Shown here piece by piece: positions 47,059-59,056 of a DNA stretch of 64,000 nucleotides. The translations under genes were made by a program, and so were the position numbers. This stretch comes from Phragmites australis. Taxonomy: Eukaryota; Streptophyta; Magnoliopsida; Poales; Poaceae. The notes below the pieces were generated by a model. It was not told the DNA's origin. It did not search any database and worked only from the letters and a program-made list of their open reading frames with translations. Position 1 is the first letter of the stretch; each line of letters opens with the position of its first letter. The stretch lies in assembly GCF_958298935.1 (NCBI RefSeq), contig NC_084928.1:17577501-17641500 (forward strand), in the 5' to 3' direction.

Positions 47059-48944
47059 TAAAAGTCAATCCCACGGGTCCTTGTAGACGTTCGGCCACTT
47101 GAAAACCTTCCCCGACGTCGCACCGACCACCTCCGCCACCATCACCGTCGCGCGGCCACCTCACCACCGCTCTGACACCGTTTTCACATGGGGTGAGCTT
47201 GCTATCACTCCCTCTCCTTGCTCCACTGCTCGTCGGAGCTCCTAGGCTGCCAGAGCACCTTTCGGCGGCTCTTCGGCCACCCACCGCCATGCCGAGCTCC
47301 GCCGGCGCTACTGGTCCATGGTGGATCCGTGGACCGAAGCTTTTCTCTCAGTTCACAGTCCATAGGCTCGATCCACCCTCATTTTTCCGATTTTAAAATA
47401 TTTTAAAATTGATTTATGACGTCAGCTTGGGCAATAAACAAGGTTTTCAGTATAAAAATTAATAGGTTTATCCTCCGAAATTAAGTAAAATTTGAAGAAA
47501 AGCCCCTAGAACTTCAAATGTTCATAACTTTTTGCTCGTAGCTTCATTTTAGGCAATTTTCACGCTCCAATTCTCGTAGAGTCGTGTAGAATCATTTTAT
47601 GGGGTTTTTTTTACTTAGTGTATTGTTCTTAGTAGTTTCTCTTGTGTTCTTTTGCGGTGCGCTGATTAGGAGATGATCAGTTCTTGAACCTGCAAGACCA
47701 AGCTTTTGAATACTTCGAACAACCCTCTGCTAAAGGCAAGTGTCCTTGAACATATTACTCATATTTTAGGGTGCATATGTAGTTATTTATCCTTCATTGC
47801 ATACTTATCTTAAATGCAAGCCTATGATTATGGTTTATTAGATTTTTGTATGATTATCCTTATCATCGCTGATGAGTCATGGAATATGAAGGGTAGATAT
47901 GCTAGTTGCTGTCATGGTTGGGGTAATTGTTAAATTTGACTAATGTTTATGCAACAAGAACTGGGTCTGGTAATTTTTGTAGCAACATGGTATATGAATC
48001 CTAACAGGATGGTTGCATGATGATGGTGAGGGAATGCACGTGTGCGGGGAATGCACAGTTGGTTTGTGGTTGTTCCTATGAGGGATCCTAAGGACCGATT
48101 CTTGTAGACGGTTGAGTGGCACAAGAGGGGCTTCTGCAGTGATAGAATCACTGTTAGCGGTGAAACCTTAGTGGGTGCCTACAAGTCAGTGGAAGCTTTG
48201 TAAAGGCCTTGTAGTGAGACCCTGACTTCACACCCTGGAAATGTGAAGAAACACAGTAATCACGACTCGTGGGGAAAGTGCAAACTCTATAGAGTATCAA
48301 ACTAATCGATCAGCCATGCTCACGGTCAAGAGCGGGCTTGGACTTGTTCTTGATTAGCTGGGATAAAGGTTTTGGGTATAGATGGTTGGGTAGCTGGGTA
48401 ATGGAATTACCTGGTGAGGTTTGGTAGTCGGATGGAATCTGATGATTTGTTCTTCTTGTTTTAGTTGTATCCTTACACTTAGTAAATAGGATGTCTATTG
48501 TTGGAGTTATAGGTCATAGTTGCTTAGTGCAGTTAACTAGTGTCTAATCTTTTCTTGACCTAAGGCTCATAGCATGATTTCCCTACACTTGCGGAGTACA
48601 TTATGTAATCACACCCATAGCTCACCTTTCTTCCATCCTTCTACAGTTCAGAAGACGTCAATGAAGCTGCATCCTTTGATGATGACGACTTCGACCCGGA
48701 GCTCCTTTTCTAGGCTGGTGTGCCCCCGGTTGATGCATGTGGAAGATGGAAACCCCTCTGGCGCTGGAGTTTTCTTTTCCACTGTGTTTTTCTTTTAGAC
48801 CCTCGAGTCCTTTTGTAATAAGTTATGTTGTTATTATAATAATGGTACTATGATGATACCTGATGATGTAACGCATATATGAAAACTTGATCCTGACATA
48901 CATATATTGTATCTGGTTTTGTTCCTTTAAAATCGGGTATTACA
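47059..48944 (+). repeat. 5' LTR (partial) of the ORF0-bearing gypsy element
   Basis: Ends AAATCGGGTATTACA at 48944, four bases before a good PBS, so it is the 5' LTR. Parts of it (near 47040, 47590-47760) match the solo LTR at 19210-20060 in order, so the two families are related. Its left end is lost; the start at 47059 marks where the previous LTR may close. Confidence 0.55.
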
Positions 48945-48948
48945 GAAG

Positions 48949-48965
48949 TGGTATCAGAGCTATGT
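48949..48965 (+). other. Primer binding site, iMet-tRNA type
   Basis: TGGTATCAGAGC matches the complement of the initiator Met tRNA end. It shows the strand of the element that follows. Confidence 0.85.
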
Positions 48966-49111
48966 TGACTGTAGGATATAGCCTAGATAGAAAAGGACGT
49001 GTTAAGGACTTATGTTTGTACAAACTACATTTGTAAAATTGAGTTTTTCCTTACTATATCTATTGCTCTTTATAAACTGTTACTAATTTTCTATCTTCTT
49101 CATAATTTTAG

Positions 49112-49863
49112 ATGGCCCACACGAAGTTCATCCCATGCAAGTGTGTTCCAGTCCCTGCTTAGGAGGTTCCCACTGGTGTTGTCTGGGCGCTCCAGGCCCA
49201 TGTCGAGTTCCACTCCAACGGACAGCACACCGGCTACTTCGCCCACACACTTTGGTACTTGCTTCAGGGTCTTGGTTTCAATGAGGCCCTAGAGTACAAG
49301 GGAGTCAAAGTTCCTCTTGGAGATCATGGCTACTCCTAGACAGTGGAGGTTACCATGTTCGAGAAGGCTACGGATGACGGTCTTCGCCGAGTTCACTGTG
49401 TTCACTCCACCTTCGAGGCTGGGATCGAGGACACCACCCACTAGGCTCTAGCCATTCTCTGCCAAGAGAATAGACACTCTGCTCACTCAGTTTGGCAAGT
49501 TCCCGCAGCGTCTGATAGACAATCTGGAGGTCATCTTCGCGCCTGTCAATAATGAACCAAATGGCTGTCTGAGAGAGCAGGTCTACCTCACCACCGCCCT
49601 ATACACCGAGCTTGACAGAACCCTTGATGAGCTTGAGTACTTGCACCAAAGTCACGCGGAGCAGGAGTAGCACATCCACAAGCTACAGATCCTGCTGGAG
49701 GACCCTGACCAGTTCCCTGAGGAGGTTCCCGAGAGACTCGTGGCTACACCACCCTATTCCCCTTCATGCAAGAGGCTTCATCTGGAGGCTGTAGCAGCTG
49801 CAACAAGTCCGGCAGGTGCAGCAGGTCCAATAGGTGCAACAGGTCCAGCAAGTGAGGAGTAGT
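49112..49863 (+). pseudogene. Extra ORF upstream of gag (ORF0-like), broken
   Basis: ATG 49112 begins MAHTKFIPCKCVPVPA, a stop, then VVWALQAHVEFHSNGQHTGY and FAHTLWYLLQGLGFNEA. After a frameshift near 49480 it reads FGKFPQRLIDNLEVIFAPVN, TALYTELDRTLDELEYLHQS (helical, coiled-coil like), ending in a Gly/Ala/Pro tail. About 250 codons with four or more stops. It lies between the PBS and gag, the place of the extra ORF described for rice RIRE3 and RIRE8 relatives. Its function is unknown; the identification rests on position and general sequence feel. Confidence 0.6.
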
Positions 49864-50170
49864 GTAAAGTTAGGAGGATATCCTTAGCAGAATAAATCAT
49901 TTAGTTCCGAATATTTTAGTTGCTCTTTGTCGTTTGTTATGTTTATGGTTGTTGTCTGTCTGTGGTGTGAACCTTGTCATGAGTTGGATCGTTGCATGAG
50001 TGTTGCTGTAAAATGGGGGTTCTTCCTCTACATTGCATCAGTTAATAATATAATAATAGTTGGGAGTTCTTTCTTTCTTTTGTGCTATATCTATTCTTAT
50101 CTGTTCGTCTTATTTTTCCACCATTGCTTTTCTCTTATATTCCCTTGCTCGCACCTTGGCTACCAACAGA

Positions 50171-51336
50171 TGGTGAACACCAGGCGTGGCAACAACAACA
50201 CCAACAACATCAACAACAAAAACAACACCAATAACATCAACAACAACACCAACACCAACAACATCAACAACAACACCAATGCCAACCAGCACAATCTTCC
50301 AACCAAGTGATGACAATACTCTGATGGATGCCAACCAAATGATGACAATACTCCAAGGTTTAGTGCAGGCTATAAACCAGCAACCTCAAGTCCAGGAAGC
50401 ACCGCTACAATAGCCTCTCTCGAAGCTCAGAATCTTCCTAAGTACTCAACCACCCACCTTCTCCCAGGTAGTTGAACCCATGGAGGCTGATGACTGGTTA
50501 AAGACCATTGAGAGCAAGCTGGAGATAGCCCAGTGTATCGAAAAGGAAAGAGTTCTTTTTGCTTCCTATTAGCTTATTGGGCCAGCATAGGAATGGTGGA
50601 TAGCATACACTGCCACTCACGAGGATCCCCAAGAGATCACATGGGCAGAGTTCTGAAATAGCTTTCGTGCACATCATATCCATGTAGGAGAAGTGAAGCT
50701 AAAGAGGAAGGAGTTCCTCAGTCTGAAGCAAGGACCCATCACAGTGAGAGAGTACCTAACTAAGTTTGCACAGCTCTCTCGCTATGCCCCCAATGATGTC
50801 GATACCGATGAGAATAAGCATGACTGTTTCCTTGAGGGTCTCAACACAAGATTACAGTATACCCTCTCAACCAACGAGTACCCCAGTTTCCAAAAGCAGG
50901 TTGATAGAGCTTTCATCATGGAGAAGAAGAGACAAAATCTAGGAGAAAAATGCAACTGAAGCCTACAAGGTCAGTCTTCAAGCAGCAACACTCATCCCTG
51001 TTTCAACCCCCCACCTACAAGTCCTATGTTCTGCCATGGAGGACCGTATCAGCAGCAGAGGCCATCGCAGAAAATGCCCACTCAGGTTGCAGGTGCGTAC
51101 AAGCAGCTAGTGCAACCAATGCAGAAACATCAACAGTAGCAGTCGTGCCCTAATTTTTAGCAGCAACGACAAAATAACAATAACCAACCCCAACAGCAAA
51201 ATCATACCAGTCAAGGATCAGGCAACATCGGCACATGTTTTAGTTGTGGCAACTTCGGGCATCTCGCTAACAAGTATCCCAAGAAACAGCAAGGTCAAGC
51301 ACAGGCTCAGGGCAACAACCAGCAGCAGCCCCGGTA
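50171..51336 (+). pseudogene. gag of the ORF0-bearing gypsy element
   Basis: ATG 50171 begins MVNTRRGNNNTNN, then an AAC/ACC trinucleotide tract coding Asn/Thr (50190-50290). The main frame resumes one base off: PPTFSQVVEPMEADDWLKTI, then the gag core EVKLKRKEFLSLKQGPITVREY and LTKFAQLSRYAPNDV. A Gln-rich linker precedes the zinc knuckle GTCFSCGNFGHLANKYPKKQ (51231 on), in which the last Cys of CCHC is Tyr. Several stops (near 50410, 50570, 50590, 50655, 51134) show it is dead. The knuckle binds the genomic RNA. Confidence 0.8.
50190..50290 (+). repeat. AAC/ACC trinucleotide tract at the gag N-terminus
   Basis: A low-complexity run of AACAAC and ACCAAC units coding Asn-rich sequence in one frame and Thr-rich in another. 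The gag frame shifts here, probably by slippage in the repeat. Confidence 0.75.
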
Positions 51337-51344
51337 GAATGCTA

Positions 51345-52142
51345 TGCATGACCGAGTCGATCATGTTGCTGCGGAAGAAGCCCAGGATGCTCCTAATGTG
51401 GTGTTGGGTATGTTTTCTGCAAACTCTTATCCTGCTATAGTTTTGTTTGATTTTGGTGCTATGCATTCTTTCATATCATCCCAGATTTTGACTACATATA
51501 AAGTGCCAAGAGCATTAATGAAAAATTGGGTGCTTGTTAGTTCTCCTAGAGGAGAAATGGAATCAAGGCATGTATGCCCTAAAATAGGTATAGGCATAAG
51601 GGGGGTAGACTTTCTTGGAAACCTCACCATTTTGGAATCCAAGGGAATTGATATCATACTGGGAATGGACTGGTTAACCAAGTACAATGGAACCATTTGG
51701 CCACGAAGACAGTACAATTGACACACATAGATGGTACCAAGGTGGAGTTCCAAGTCATAACAGAGTCAGCTGTCAACGCCAGTCTCAACAAGGCTAATGC
51801 AGTAGAAGATAGCAGAGTGGTCTTTGAATTTCTATACATCTTCCCAAAGGATTTACCCGGTATGCCACCTGATCGTGAAATTGAGTTCGTTATTGAGTTA
51901 GTACCTGGAACTCCTCCTATATATAAGAGACCATATAGAATAGATGCCAATCAGCTGACTGAGCTTAAGGAGCAAATCCAACAGCTACTAGACAAAGGGT
52001 TCATCTACCCTAGTTCTTCATCCTGGGGAGCCCCATCTATCTTTGTACCAAAGAAGAATGGAACACAAATGATGTGTATAGACTATCGAGCCCTTAATGA
52101 AGTAACTATCAAAAACAATTATCCTCTACCTCTTGTGTCTTG
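51345..52142 (+). pseudogene. Protease and first third of RT of the ORF0-bearing gypsy element
   Basis: Frame 51344-51721 holds the aspartic protease: PAIVLFDFGAMHSFIS at about 51430, where DSGA is expected and Ser is Phe, then [16 protein letters not shown]. After a frame change, 51697-52136 carries [60 protein letters not shown] and [17 protein letters not shown], the RT fingers. The RT stops at PLPLVSCGI near 52142, before the catalytic box, where a reverse LTR fragment begins. Tekay/Del-like by motif. Confidence 0.85.
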
Positions 52143-54418
52143 TGGAATTTAGGAATTAACTTCCCTCATCCACGCCTCCATTCTGGCCCACATAGTACTG
52201 GGAAAACTCTAATTAATCAGTTAAGCCTACCCATATCAGTCTCGTGTTTGGATGAAATTTCTTGGGTTGTCGCTCCACGAACCTTGTCCTTATTTAGGTC
52301 ACTTGAGCAAAGACTAAACTAACAACATAACCATGACAAACCATAAACACCCCTTTGCTCAAGGCCTAAGGTTCTATGTTACTATACCATTAACAAATTA
52401 ACTTTCATTGTTGCATATGTTCTTTAGTCAAGTATAAGACAGTTCCCAATATTTCTGTGATAGCTTGGCTAAGCAAATCTACCCAAAAGACTCATATCAA
52501 CTACCGCTTAGGCTTCAACGAATGTAAATGAAGAATTAGGTAAAACCTAATATAGATGACTACCCATCAATTTGACAGACATTACATGCAAGTTTGTAAA
52601 ATAAAACGTTTAAAACATAGGTTCAAGATGATCAAGGATACTTGCCTTTTCCTTGCTGCTACTCAGTGTACTCTAGCTCTTGATCTTGATGTTCCTCAAA
52701 TTGATCCGAGATGTTGTCGTCTAATCGCATAATCACTGGCAAAGCACACAAACAAAATACACTAAGAACATAGCACAAAACAAAATAACAACGAGACAAA
52801 ACCTATCTAGAAAGATAGAGCTCAGGAAAACGAATCTAACGGCACACGAATCCCTGAAAAAGGAGCGACGACAAAAAAGATACGCTAAAAACAGGATTAG
52901 GATTTAATTTGAAAAAGAAAAGGACTAAATTTGAAATAAACAGAAAGTTTAGGGAAATTTTTGTAAAAATAGAGGGACCTAGTTGAAATTATATAAAAGT
53001 TTAGGGGCTAAAGTGTAAAAGTATAGGGGCTCATTTGTAAAAATAAAGAAGTTCAGGGGCCTATTTGCAAAGTTGCCAATTATTAGGATTATTTAGAAAT
53101 ATTTTTGTATTGAAGGACCTCCTTTACTGTGTGGCTGCTAACTTGGCTGGCACATGGGCTACAAGTAGGCTAGATCGAGTGACATGGCCGGCGATGTGGA
53201 TGTCCACGTGGCGAAGGTTGACGTGGCAGGTGGAATGGATCTGGATCATCGGATTTGAATTGGATGGCTTGGGATCAAGAATCGGGTTCATAATGACCGT
53301 AGACCGGACTGTGGACTTGACTCATGGGGCTTACCGTGGACCAGAAGCGGTGGAACACTTCAGAAACAGTGGCGAACGACCCGACTTTTGCTGTAATCGG
53401 GCTCCGACGAGCGTGGAGCTCTAGCGAGTGGCAGAACAGGGATGTGGGTGCTCGAGCAACTTAGCGACGACATCAACAGGGCTGGAGGACCACCAAGACG
53501 ATCTAGAGGCAAGCTCCAACCACAACGGTGCTCGAAGCTACGGCACATGGGTTCTCCGGCGTCGAAAACTACTTGGCGAGTTGGGGAAAAGAATCGGCAG
53601 CTTCTAGGGAGGGCGTAGGGCTGTTATATATATGCGGGAAGGCTCTAAGAGACTGGAAGAGCTCGTTTAGGGTTTAGGGTGGCGGTAGTCACAAAACCGA
53701 ACTCAAACTCTTCGCTTATAAGCCGATTTGTTAGGGATAAGCCGGTAGGAGATAGAGGGGGTCATGGGATGAGCTTCTAGATGATTTCCCCTCCGATTCA
53801 GGCACAGATTTGGTGGGATTCGACGGCTGGTGCGGCTCGTGTTAGAGTTGGACTCCAACTCGAGGTGGAAGACGGTCCTGACAGGTGGGGCCTGCGTGGC
53901 AGCGGCTCAAAGGGAAGACGGAAACCACCTGGGTGTTTTCGGTGAAGGGAGGCAGAGGCAGGCTGGCGTAGCTGTGCTGGCTTGGGTTGGCGGAATGGCG
54001 CGCTAGGCTGCTTAGGGTGGGTCGACTAGGACTGAGGCGGGGAGAAGGGCAGCAGGTCGGCTGGGCTGGCGGGCCAGACCATGAGGGAGAGAAAGAACGG
54101 GCCGGGCAAGCCGGTGAGGGAGAGAGGGTTGGGCTGGGTAGAATTAGGTTTTCTCTTCTTTTCCTTTTTCATTTCTTTTTCTCATCTATTTCTATTCGAA
54201 AACAAACCAAAACAAACAAAGACAAATAAACTCCAAACAAAAAACCAAATAAACGCTACATGCCTATTTCCAATATGAATGCATTCAAACAAATAATAAC
54301 CTAATTCAAATTTGAATTTGAATTTAGAAAATAGGATTTTTCCTATTCTAATTATTCAACCTCTATTCTAATCTTTGAAAATTTTAGAAATTTGAGAAAT
54401 CTGAAAATCAGGGGTGAC
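52143..54418 (-). repeat. Reverse gypsy LTR fragment, same family as the solo LTR
   Basis: On the - strand it opens TGTCACCCCTGATTTTCAGATTTCTCAAATTTC, nearly the start of the solo LTR at 17384, and follows it in order to the part equivalent to about 20540 of that copy (shared CTTGGGTTGTCGCTCCACGA). The last ~1 kb of the LTR is missing, so it is truncated where it meets the RT of the forward element. No duplication brackets it. Small frames in it (53065-53424 and others) have no domains. Confidence 0.65.
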
Positions 54419-54557
54419 ATCATTCCAATCCGAGGCCTATAGCCGCCGGCTGCGAGCTCTTCAGTAAGCTACCGCCGCGGGCAGCCCACACCGCTATTCC
54501 TACGCTGCCCAGCCAAGGCGCTGTCTTCCGCTGTCTCCCTATCGTCACTCACCGTCT

Positions 54558-54604
<47 letters not shown>

Positions 54605-55523
54605 CTCTTTGTTTGTGTGTGTAATCCAACAAGTGGGCCCGGCTGTTAGCCCCTCCCTAGCTGAGTTGGGCCGCCTCAGCCCAACAGTAGCCCAACCGTA
54701 GCCCATCTCCCATTTAGCCAGCCCAAAAAAATAGTACCCATAGCACAGTAATTTTCCTATTTTCCCAAAATCCAATTTCTGAGGAATATTCTAGTGAATT
54801 TCCCCCTTTTTGTTTTTCTCGAATTAAATTGCCTACCAATTTCTGAAGCCTATATCTCCTCCGTTCCAACTCTGATTTCAACAATTCTTCTAACAATATT
54901 CATCTAAATTCAAATCCTATCTATTCCTACAAATCTCATGTTTATTTCAAATTTATTTATATTTTATTTGTATTTATTTTTGTGTTGTGTTTTTTGTCTA
55001 TGTGCTGCAATTTAGAAACCGGAGAGTTCGAGGAGGAGGAGGAGCCGGGAACACAAGACTTCGAGCAGGACCCCCTCGAGTATCTCAATGGAGCAAAGTC
55101 TCAATTTGTTCCCTTTTGATCATACTGAACCCAGTTTTGTCACCACAACCCGTAGCAGCTGTTTTCCACAGATTAATTGCATGAAGTGTTACTTAAAGGC
55201 ATAATTTAAACTGTTGACCTAGTTTTGACCTGCTATAGCTTAGCCACCTTATTTGCTACCATATTGAATATAATCTTGATAAAATTAGGATATTCGTCTC
55301 AGCTACTTTAATTATGCTAAGATGATCACCTTGATACTAGTATGCTTAGGACTGTATACCTTGCTCTTACATCATGTATAAACACTGTTAGTTTTGCGAA
55401 ATGGGTCAAACTTTGTGCTTTTGTGTTGCGTGAGTTGTGGGATGGGAAAACTTTTTAGATATTGATAACAACCGAGAAGCCTGTGTGGCGGGCTTCACGA
55501 GGAGTGCTGCGTGTGTGACAGGC
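54419..55523 (+). repeat. Gypsy LTR-like fragment with microsatellites
   Basis: Holds (CT)15 at 54559-54588 and (AT)8 at 54588-54604. Further on, ACCGGAGAGTTCGAGGAGGAGG (55019 on) and the GGCTTCACGAGGAGTGCTGCG segment (55492-55513) look like parts of a long gypsy LTR. No coding domain. It is cut at 55524 by the copia element. Confidence 0.4.
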
Positions 55524-55879
55524 TATAGCGAAAATGACCCTATTAGTCCATGATTTATTTTGATGATTAATGATAACGTAGTCAATGGGACTAACATGTT
55601 TGTTAAGTATATGCTTTAGTAGATCTCATGGATGCAACAAAAGAGAAGTCACTAAAGCTGGAACAAAGAGAGGAATGAATTGGACTTGTTCAATAAATTT
55701 TGATGTAATCAAATGGGATGGATCTTAATATAATCTTGTGGAGCTCTTCACAAGCTTTCCATAGAGCCATGGATCATCAAAACCAGAGTTCGAAGCGAAA
55801 AGTTATACCCAAAATACATAACGTTGTCCTGCTAAAATTTGCCTGGCAACATAATCCCGTGCTCACATCAAAATTAGAC

Positions 55880-56395
55880 CGGTGCTACATCAGATAATCC
55901 AGTGAGAGCAACGAAAAATAGTCTGGTGTTCACAAAAAGTTTGAAGCGGAGTTTTTTGCCGCACCGGATGATCCGGTGTTCACAAATTGAACACACTGGA
56001 CTATTATTTCCAGAGAGCTCCAAAATGAACATATGCACATAGGATAATCCGGTGCATGTGTCCAGTGTCCAGTGAGTTATCACAGGATAATTCGGTGTTC
56101 ACAGAAGAGTCTGAGTGGGTTCCAACGGCTAGTCTCTTCTGCTATACTCACTGAATGATCCGGTGTTCACAAAATAAACACACCGGACTATTATTTCCAA
56201 AGAGCTCCAAAATGAACATGTGCACATAGGATAATCCGGTGCATTTGTCTGGTGTTCAGTGAGTCATCACAGGATAATCTGGTGTTCACAGAGGTTTCAG
56301 TGGGGGTTTCAGCAGCTAGTATGTGAGTGTACTCACCGGATGATCCGGTGTTAGTACTATTATTCTCACCGGATCATACGGTGTTAACCATTGTG
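55880..56395 (+). repeat. Array of CCGGATGATCCGGTGTTCAC motifs in the LTR U3
   Basis: A dozen full or partial copies, some with TAATCCGGTG. Each core is two CCGGAT half sites around a central base. Spacing is irregular, within about 500 bases ahead of the TATA-like box. Copies recur in the 3' LTR (60720-60850), and a related form lies in the SIRE-like LTR at 24460-24780. Confidence 0.75.
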
Positions 56396-56434
56396 CTGAG
56401 CTGTTTGGTTAATGGCTAGTGCATGGGTTTGAGG

Positions 56435-56441
56435 CTATAAG
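56435..56441 (+). promoter_or_regulatory. TATA-like box of the gag-only copia LTR
   Basis: CTATAAG followed by TACCCCTTCACTCAG, just downstream of the palindromic array. This is a normal order of enhancer then core promoter for an LTR. Confidence 0.45.
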
Positions 56442-57223
56442 TACCCCTTCACTCAGTCATTTGAGGTAGCTGGAGTCCAAAGAAGTTTATATACACTTGA
56501 AAAGACATTCAAGCTACCAAAATACTTAAAGTGATCATCCAAGGCAAATTTAGCACAAGATTAGATAGTGATCAGTGCTTATAGGCCTAGAGAGTGTGTT
56601 GCTAAGTGATTGCTGCCTAGAGAGTGGATCAAGGAGTGATTCAACTGTGTTACGAAAGGTACGCCAACACCTTAGAGCCTTGGTGACTCACTGGCAACTT
56701 GTTGACCCTCTGACTTGGTGTGGAGTGGCGTCAAGACACCGGTACAAGGACGCGGAGACCCTTACCTGGGTGGTTCAAGCTTCGAAGTGATCACAACAAC
56801 AAGGAACTGAAAGAGAGGCTAGTGGTGAGACCTTGCCTTGGTGTTTTGGTGACTCATCCAGGTGGAGGCCTTGTCTGTGACTTGGTAGCTCAAGAGCCAT
56901 GATCGGTGCTGACTGGGAGCATATCCTTTGTGGAGCTCCAATGTGAATTAGGGGTGGTATTCATGCCATCATTACCACGGGAAAAATCCTTATGCCGAGT
57001 TTCCTATCTCTACCTTATTTACATTTCCCTATTTACATTCTTGTAATTTACCTTCTTAGATATGTTACAAGCATTTTTGATCGGTAAAGTAGACACACTA
57101 GATAAACCTAGAGTACATTTACATAAAAACTGATATAGGTTTATCTTGTGTCGTTTTTGGAGCCGAAATAGCTCTAAATGTCCTAATTCACCTTCCTCTT
57201 AGTACATCACTGATCTCTTCAAT

Positions 57224-57237
57224 TGATATCAGAGTAA
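57224..57237 (+). other. Primer binding site, iMet-tRNA type
   Basis: TTGATATCAGAGTAAGG two bases after the LTR, two changes from the usual TTGGTATCAGAGCAAGG. Confidence 0.7.
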
Positions 57238-57379
57238 GGGCTCACATGTAGCTCTACAATTTATGTTAGACTTCCACACCTTTCACAAGGTTTTACCAAT
57301 TCAAATGGTATTTGAGCCTCAGTCTCATTGTAATTGGTTAGGCTTCACTGCCTAGTGAGTTGTGACGTTTGGGGACGGG

Positions 57380-59056
57380 ATGGATTCTAATAGTGCTCTA
57401 CTTTTTTATGGCACAAATTTCGCATGTTGGAAAATTCTAATATCTTCTTATTTGCAAGCCCAAGGGTTAGATGTTTGGAGAGTCATCGAGGAAGGGATGA
57501 AACCTCGCATCACCAATAAGTAGAGACAATTAGATGCATTGGCCAAGAGTATCCTTTTATCATCTATATGTGTTGATGCATTTAATTGTTTTTATTCTCT
57601 CACCAACGCACATGATATTTGGAATAGTCTCATTGAAATACATGAAGACAAAGGATGTGTGCAATGAGAAATATTATATGCTTGTTACTAAGCTCAATGA
57701 CATCAAGCAATTACCCCATGAAAGTGCTAATGATATGTATTCTCGTTTGAACATTCTTGTTAATGAGATTAATGAGTTAGGTTTGACACCAATTAAAGAT
57801 GATCAAGTGGTGAGAAGACTACTTCAAGATCTTCTTCTGAACTTCAAGTTGATAGTCTCCATCATCTACGACAACAATGACATCAAGAAGATGACTCCAG
57901 GTTAAGTGCTCGGCAAGATCACCGCCCATGAGAGAAAAATGAATATGGGGGTGAAAGCTTCTTCCTCATCCGACACTAAGAACCTTGCTCTCACAAGCAA
58001 GCAAGCTCAATGCCAACACATGAAGGAAAGGATGAGGAGACAACAAGAGTCAAGCTCAAGCAAAGATGATGGTGATCAAGACAAAGAGAGCTATGAAGAG
58101 GATGATCAAAGCACATGAAGTGATGAAGAAATTGATCCTATGATGGCCAAGCTCTTCTCAAAATTAGAGAAGAACATGAAGAAGATTGATGCAAAGGTTG
58201 ATCATCCTATCTCCATTGAAGACTTGGTCAACACAATGGATCAAATTAAGAAGGAGAAGGAGAAGAAGAAGACCAAGAACAAGAGGGAGACGAGGGGAAG
58301 AGCCAAGGCATTCGTAAGCATAGGAAGATGGGTGCGCGACGATGAAGAGTCAAGCTCAAGTGATGAAAGCTTCACCATCATCCCCTCCAAGAAAAGCTCT
58401 TTCTCAAGATCGTCATCACACAAGCTGTTATCGTGCAAGTCATCTCACAAGTGCCTTATGACCAAAGGTATGGATGCGATGTAAGTGATGATGAATCCGA
58501 TGAGCATTCTCCTTACTATGATGAACTCCTTCATTTGATCAGTGAGCAACAAATGACCTTTAAGAAACAATCAAAAGAGCTTAAGAAATTTAATGCACTT
58601 AATGAAATTTATGCTATCTTTGTTTCTAATTATAAACAATTATTGAGAAAATTCAATTTGCTAAACAAGAAGCATGAAGAGCTTAAAGCTAAATTTGAGT
58701 GCATTGAATCTCAAACTAAGGTCCCTTTGAAGCAATCTACCTCTATTTTTACAATTATAAGGTTGATTCTCCCACTTCTTGATTTAATCAATTTATCTAT
58801 CTCACCCCATTGCAATGAGATTTGTGTTAAAAATATTATTGTAGAATCATCTAACAACCTAATTGCACAAGAAAATGATGAGCTCAAGCAAGAAGTGGAG
58901 AAGCTCAAGAAGGACTTAGTGAGTTTAAAGGGCAAAGAACATGTCCAACCTCCTCAAGATAACCGTGCTTTCATGATGAAGAAGCTTGCGGAGGGGTCAA
59001 CCATGACATGCTTCAAATGTCATCAAGAAGGCCACAAGTCCTTCCAATGCAAGTAA
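57380..59056 (+). pseudogene. copia gag, broken
   Basis: ATG 57380 begins MDSNSALLFYGTNFACWKIL, the usual copia gag opening, with YLQAQGLDVWRVIEEG. After a frameshift near 57645 come YYMLVTKLNDIKQLPHESAN and DMYSRLNILVNEINELGL (UBN2-like gag core), then Ser/Asp/Lys-rich linkers (SSSSDESFTIIPSKKSSFSR), a second frameshift near 58440, a coiled-coil stretch (58690-58930) and the zinc knuckle TCFKCHQEGHKSFQCK at 59008-59055, intact CCHC. Stops lie near 57522, 57905 and 58118. It forms the particle core; here it is the only protein the element codes. Confidence 0.8.

Larger units (their letters stand above)
55524..57221 (+). repeat. 5' LTR of the gag-only copia
   Basis: 1698 bases, from TATAGCGAAAATGACC to CTCTTCA, directly before the PBS. 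Between 55880 and 56390 lies an array of variants of GGATGATCCGGTGTTCACAG, with the palindrome CCGGATGATCCGG intact at 55964-55976 and 56336-56348. A TATA-like CTATAAGTACC follows at 56435-56441. Confidence 0.75.

Noticed and set aside
50110..50348. Reverse frames rich in Val/Leu
   Set aside because: Antisense of the AAC/ACC tract in gag; pure low complexity.
53065..53424. 119-codon forward open frame
   Set aside because: Lies within a reverse LTR fragment and has no domain or partner sequence.
54559..54604. CT and AT microsatellite as a possible regulatory element
   Set aside because: No promoter or gene follows, so it is treated as a simple repeat in LTR-like DNA.
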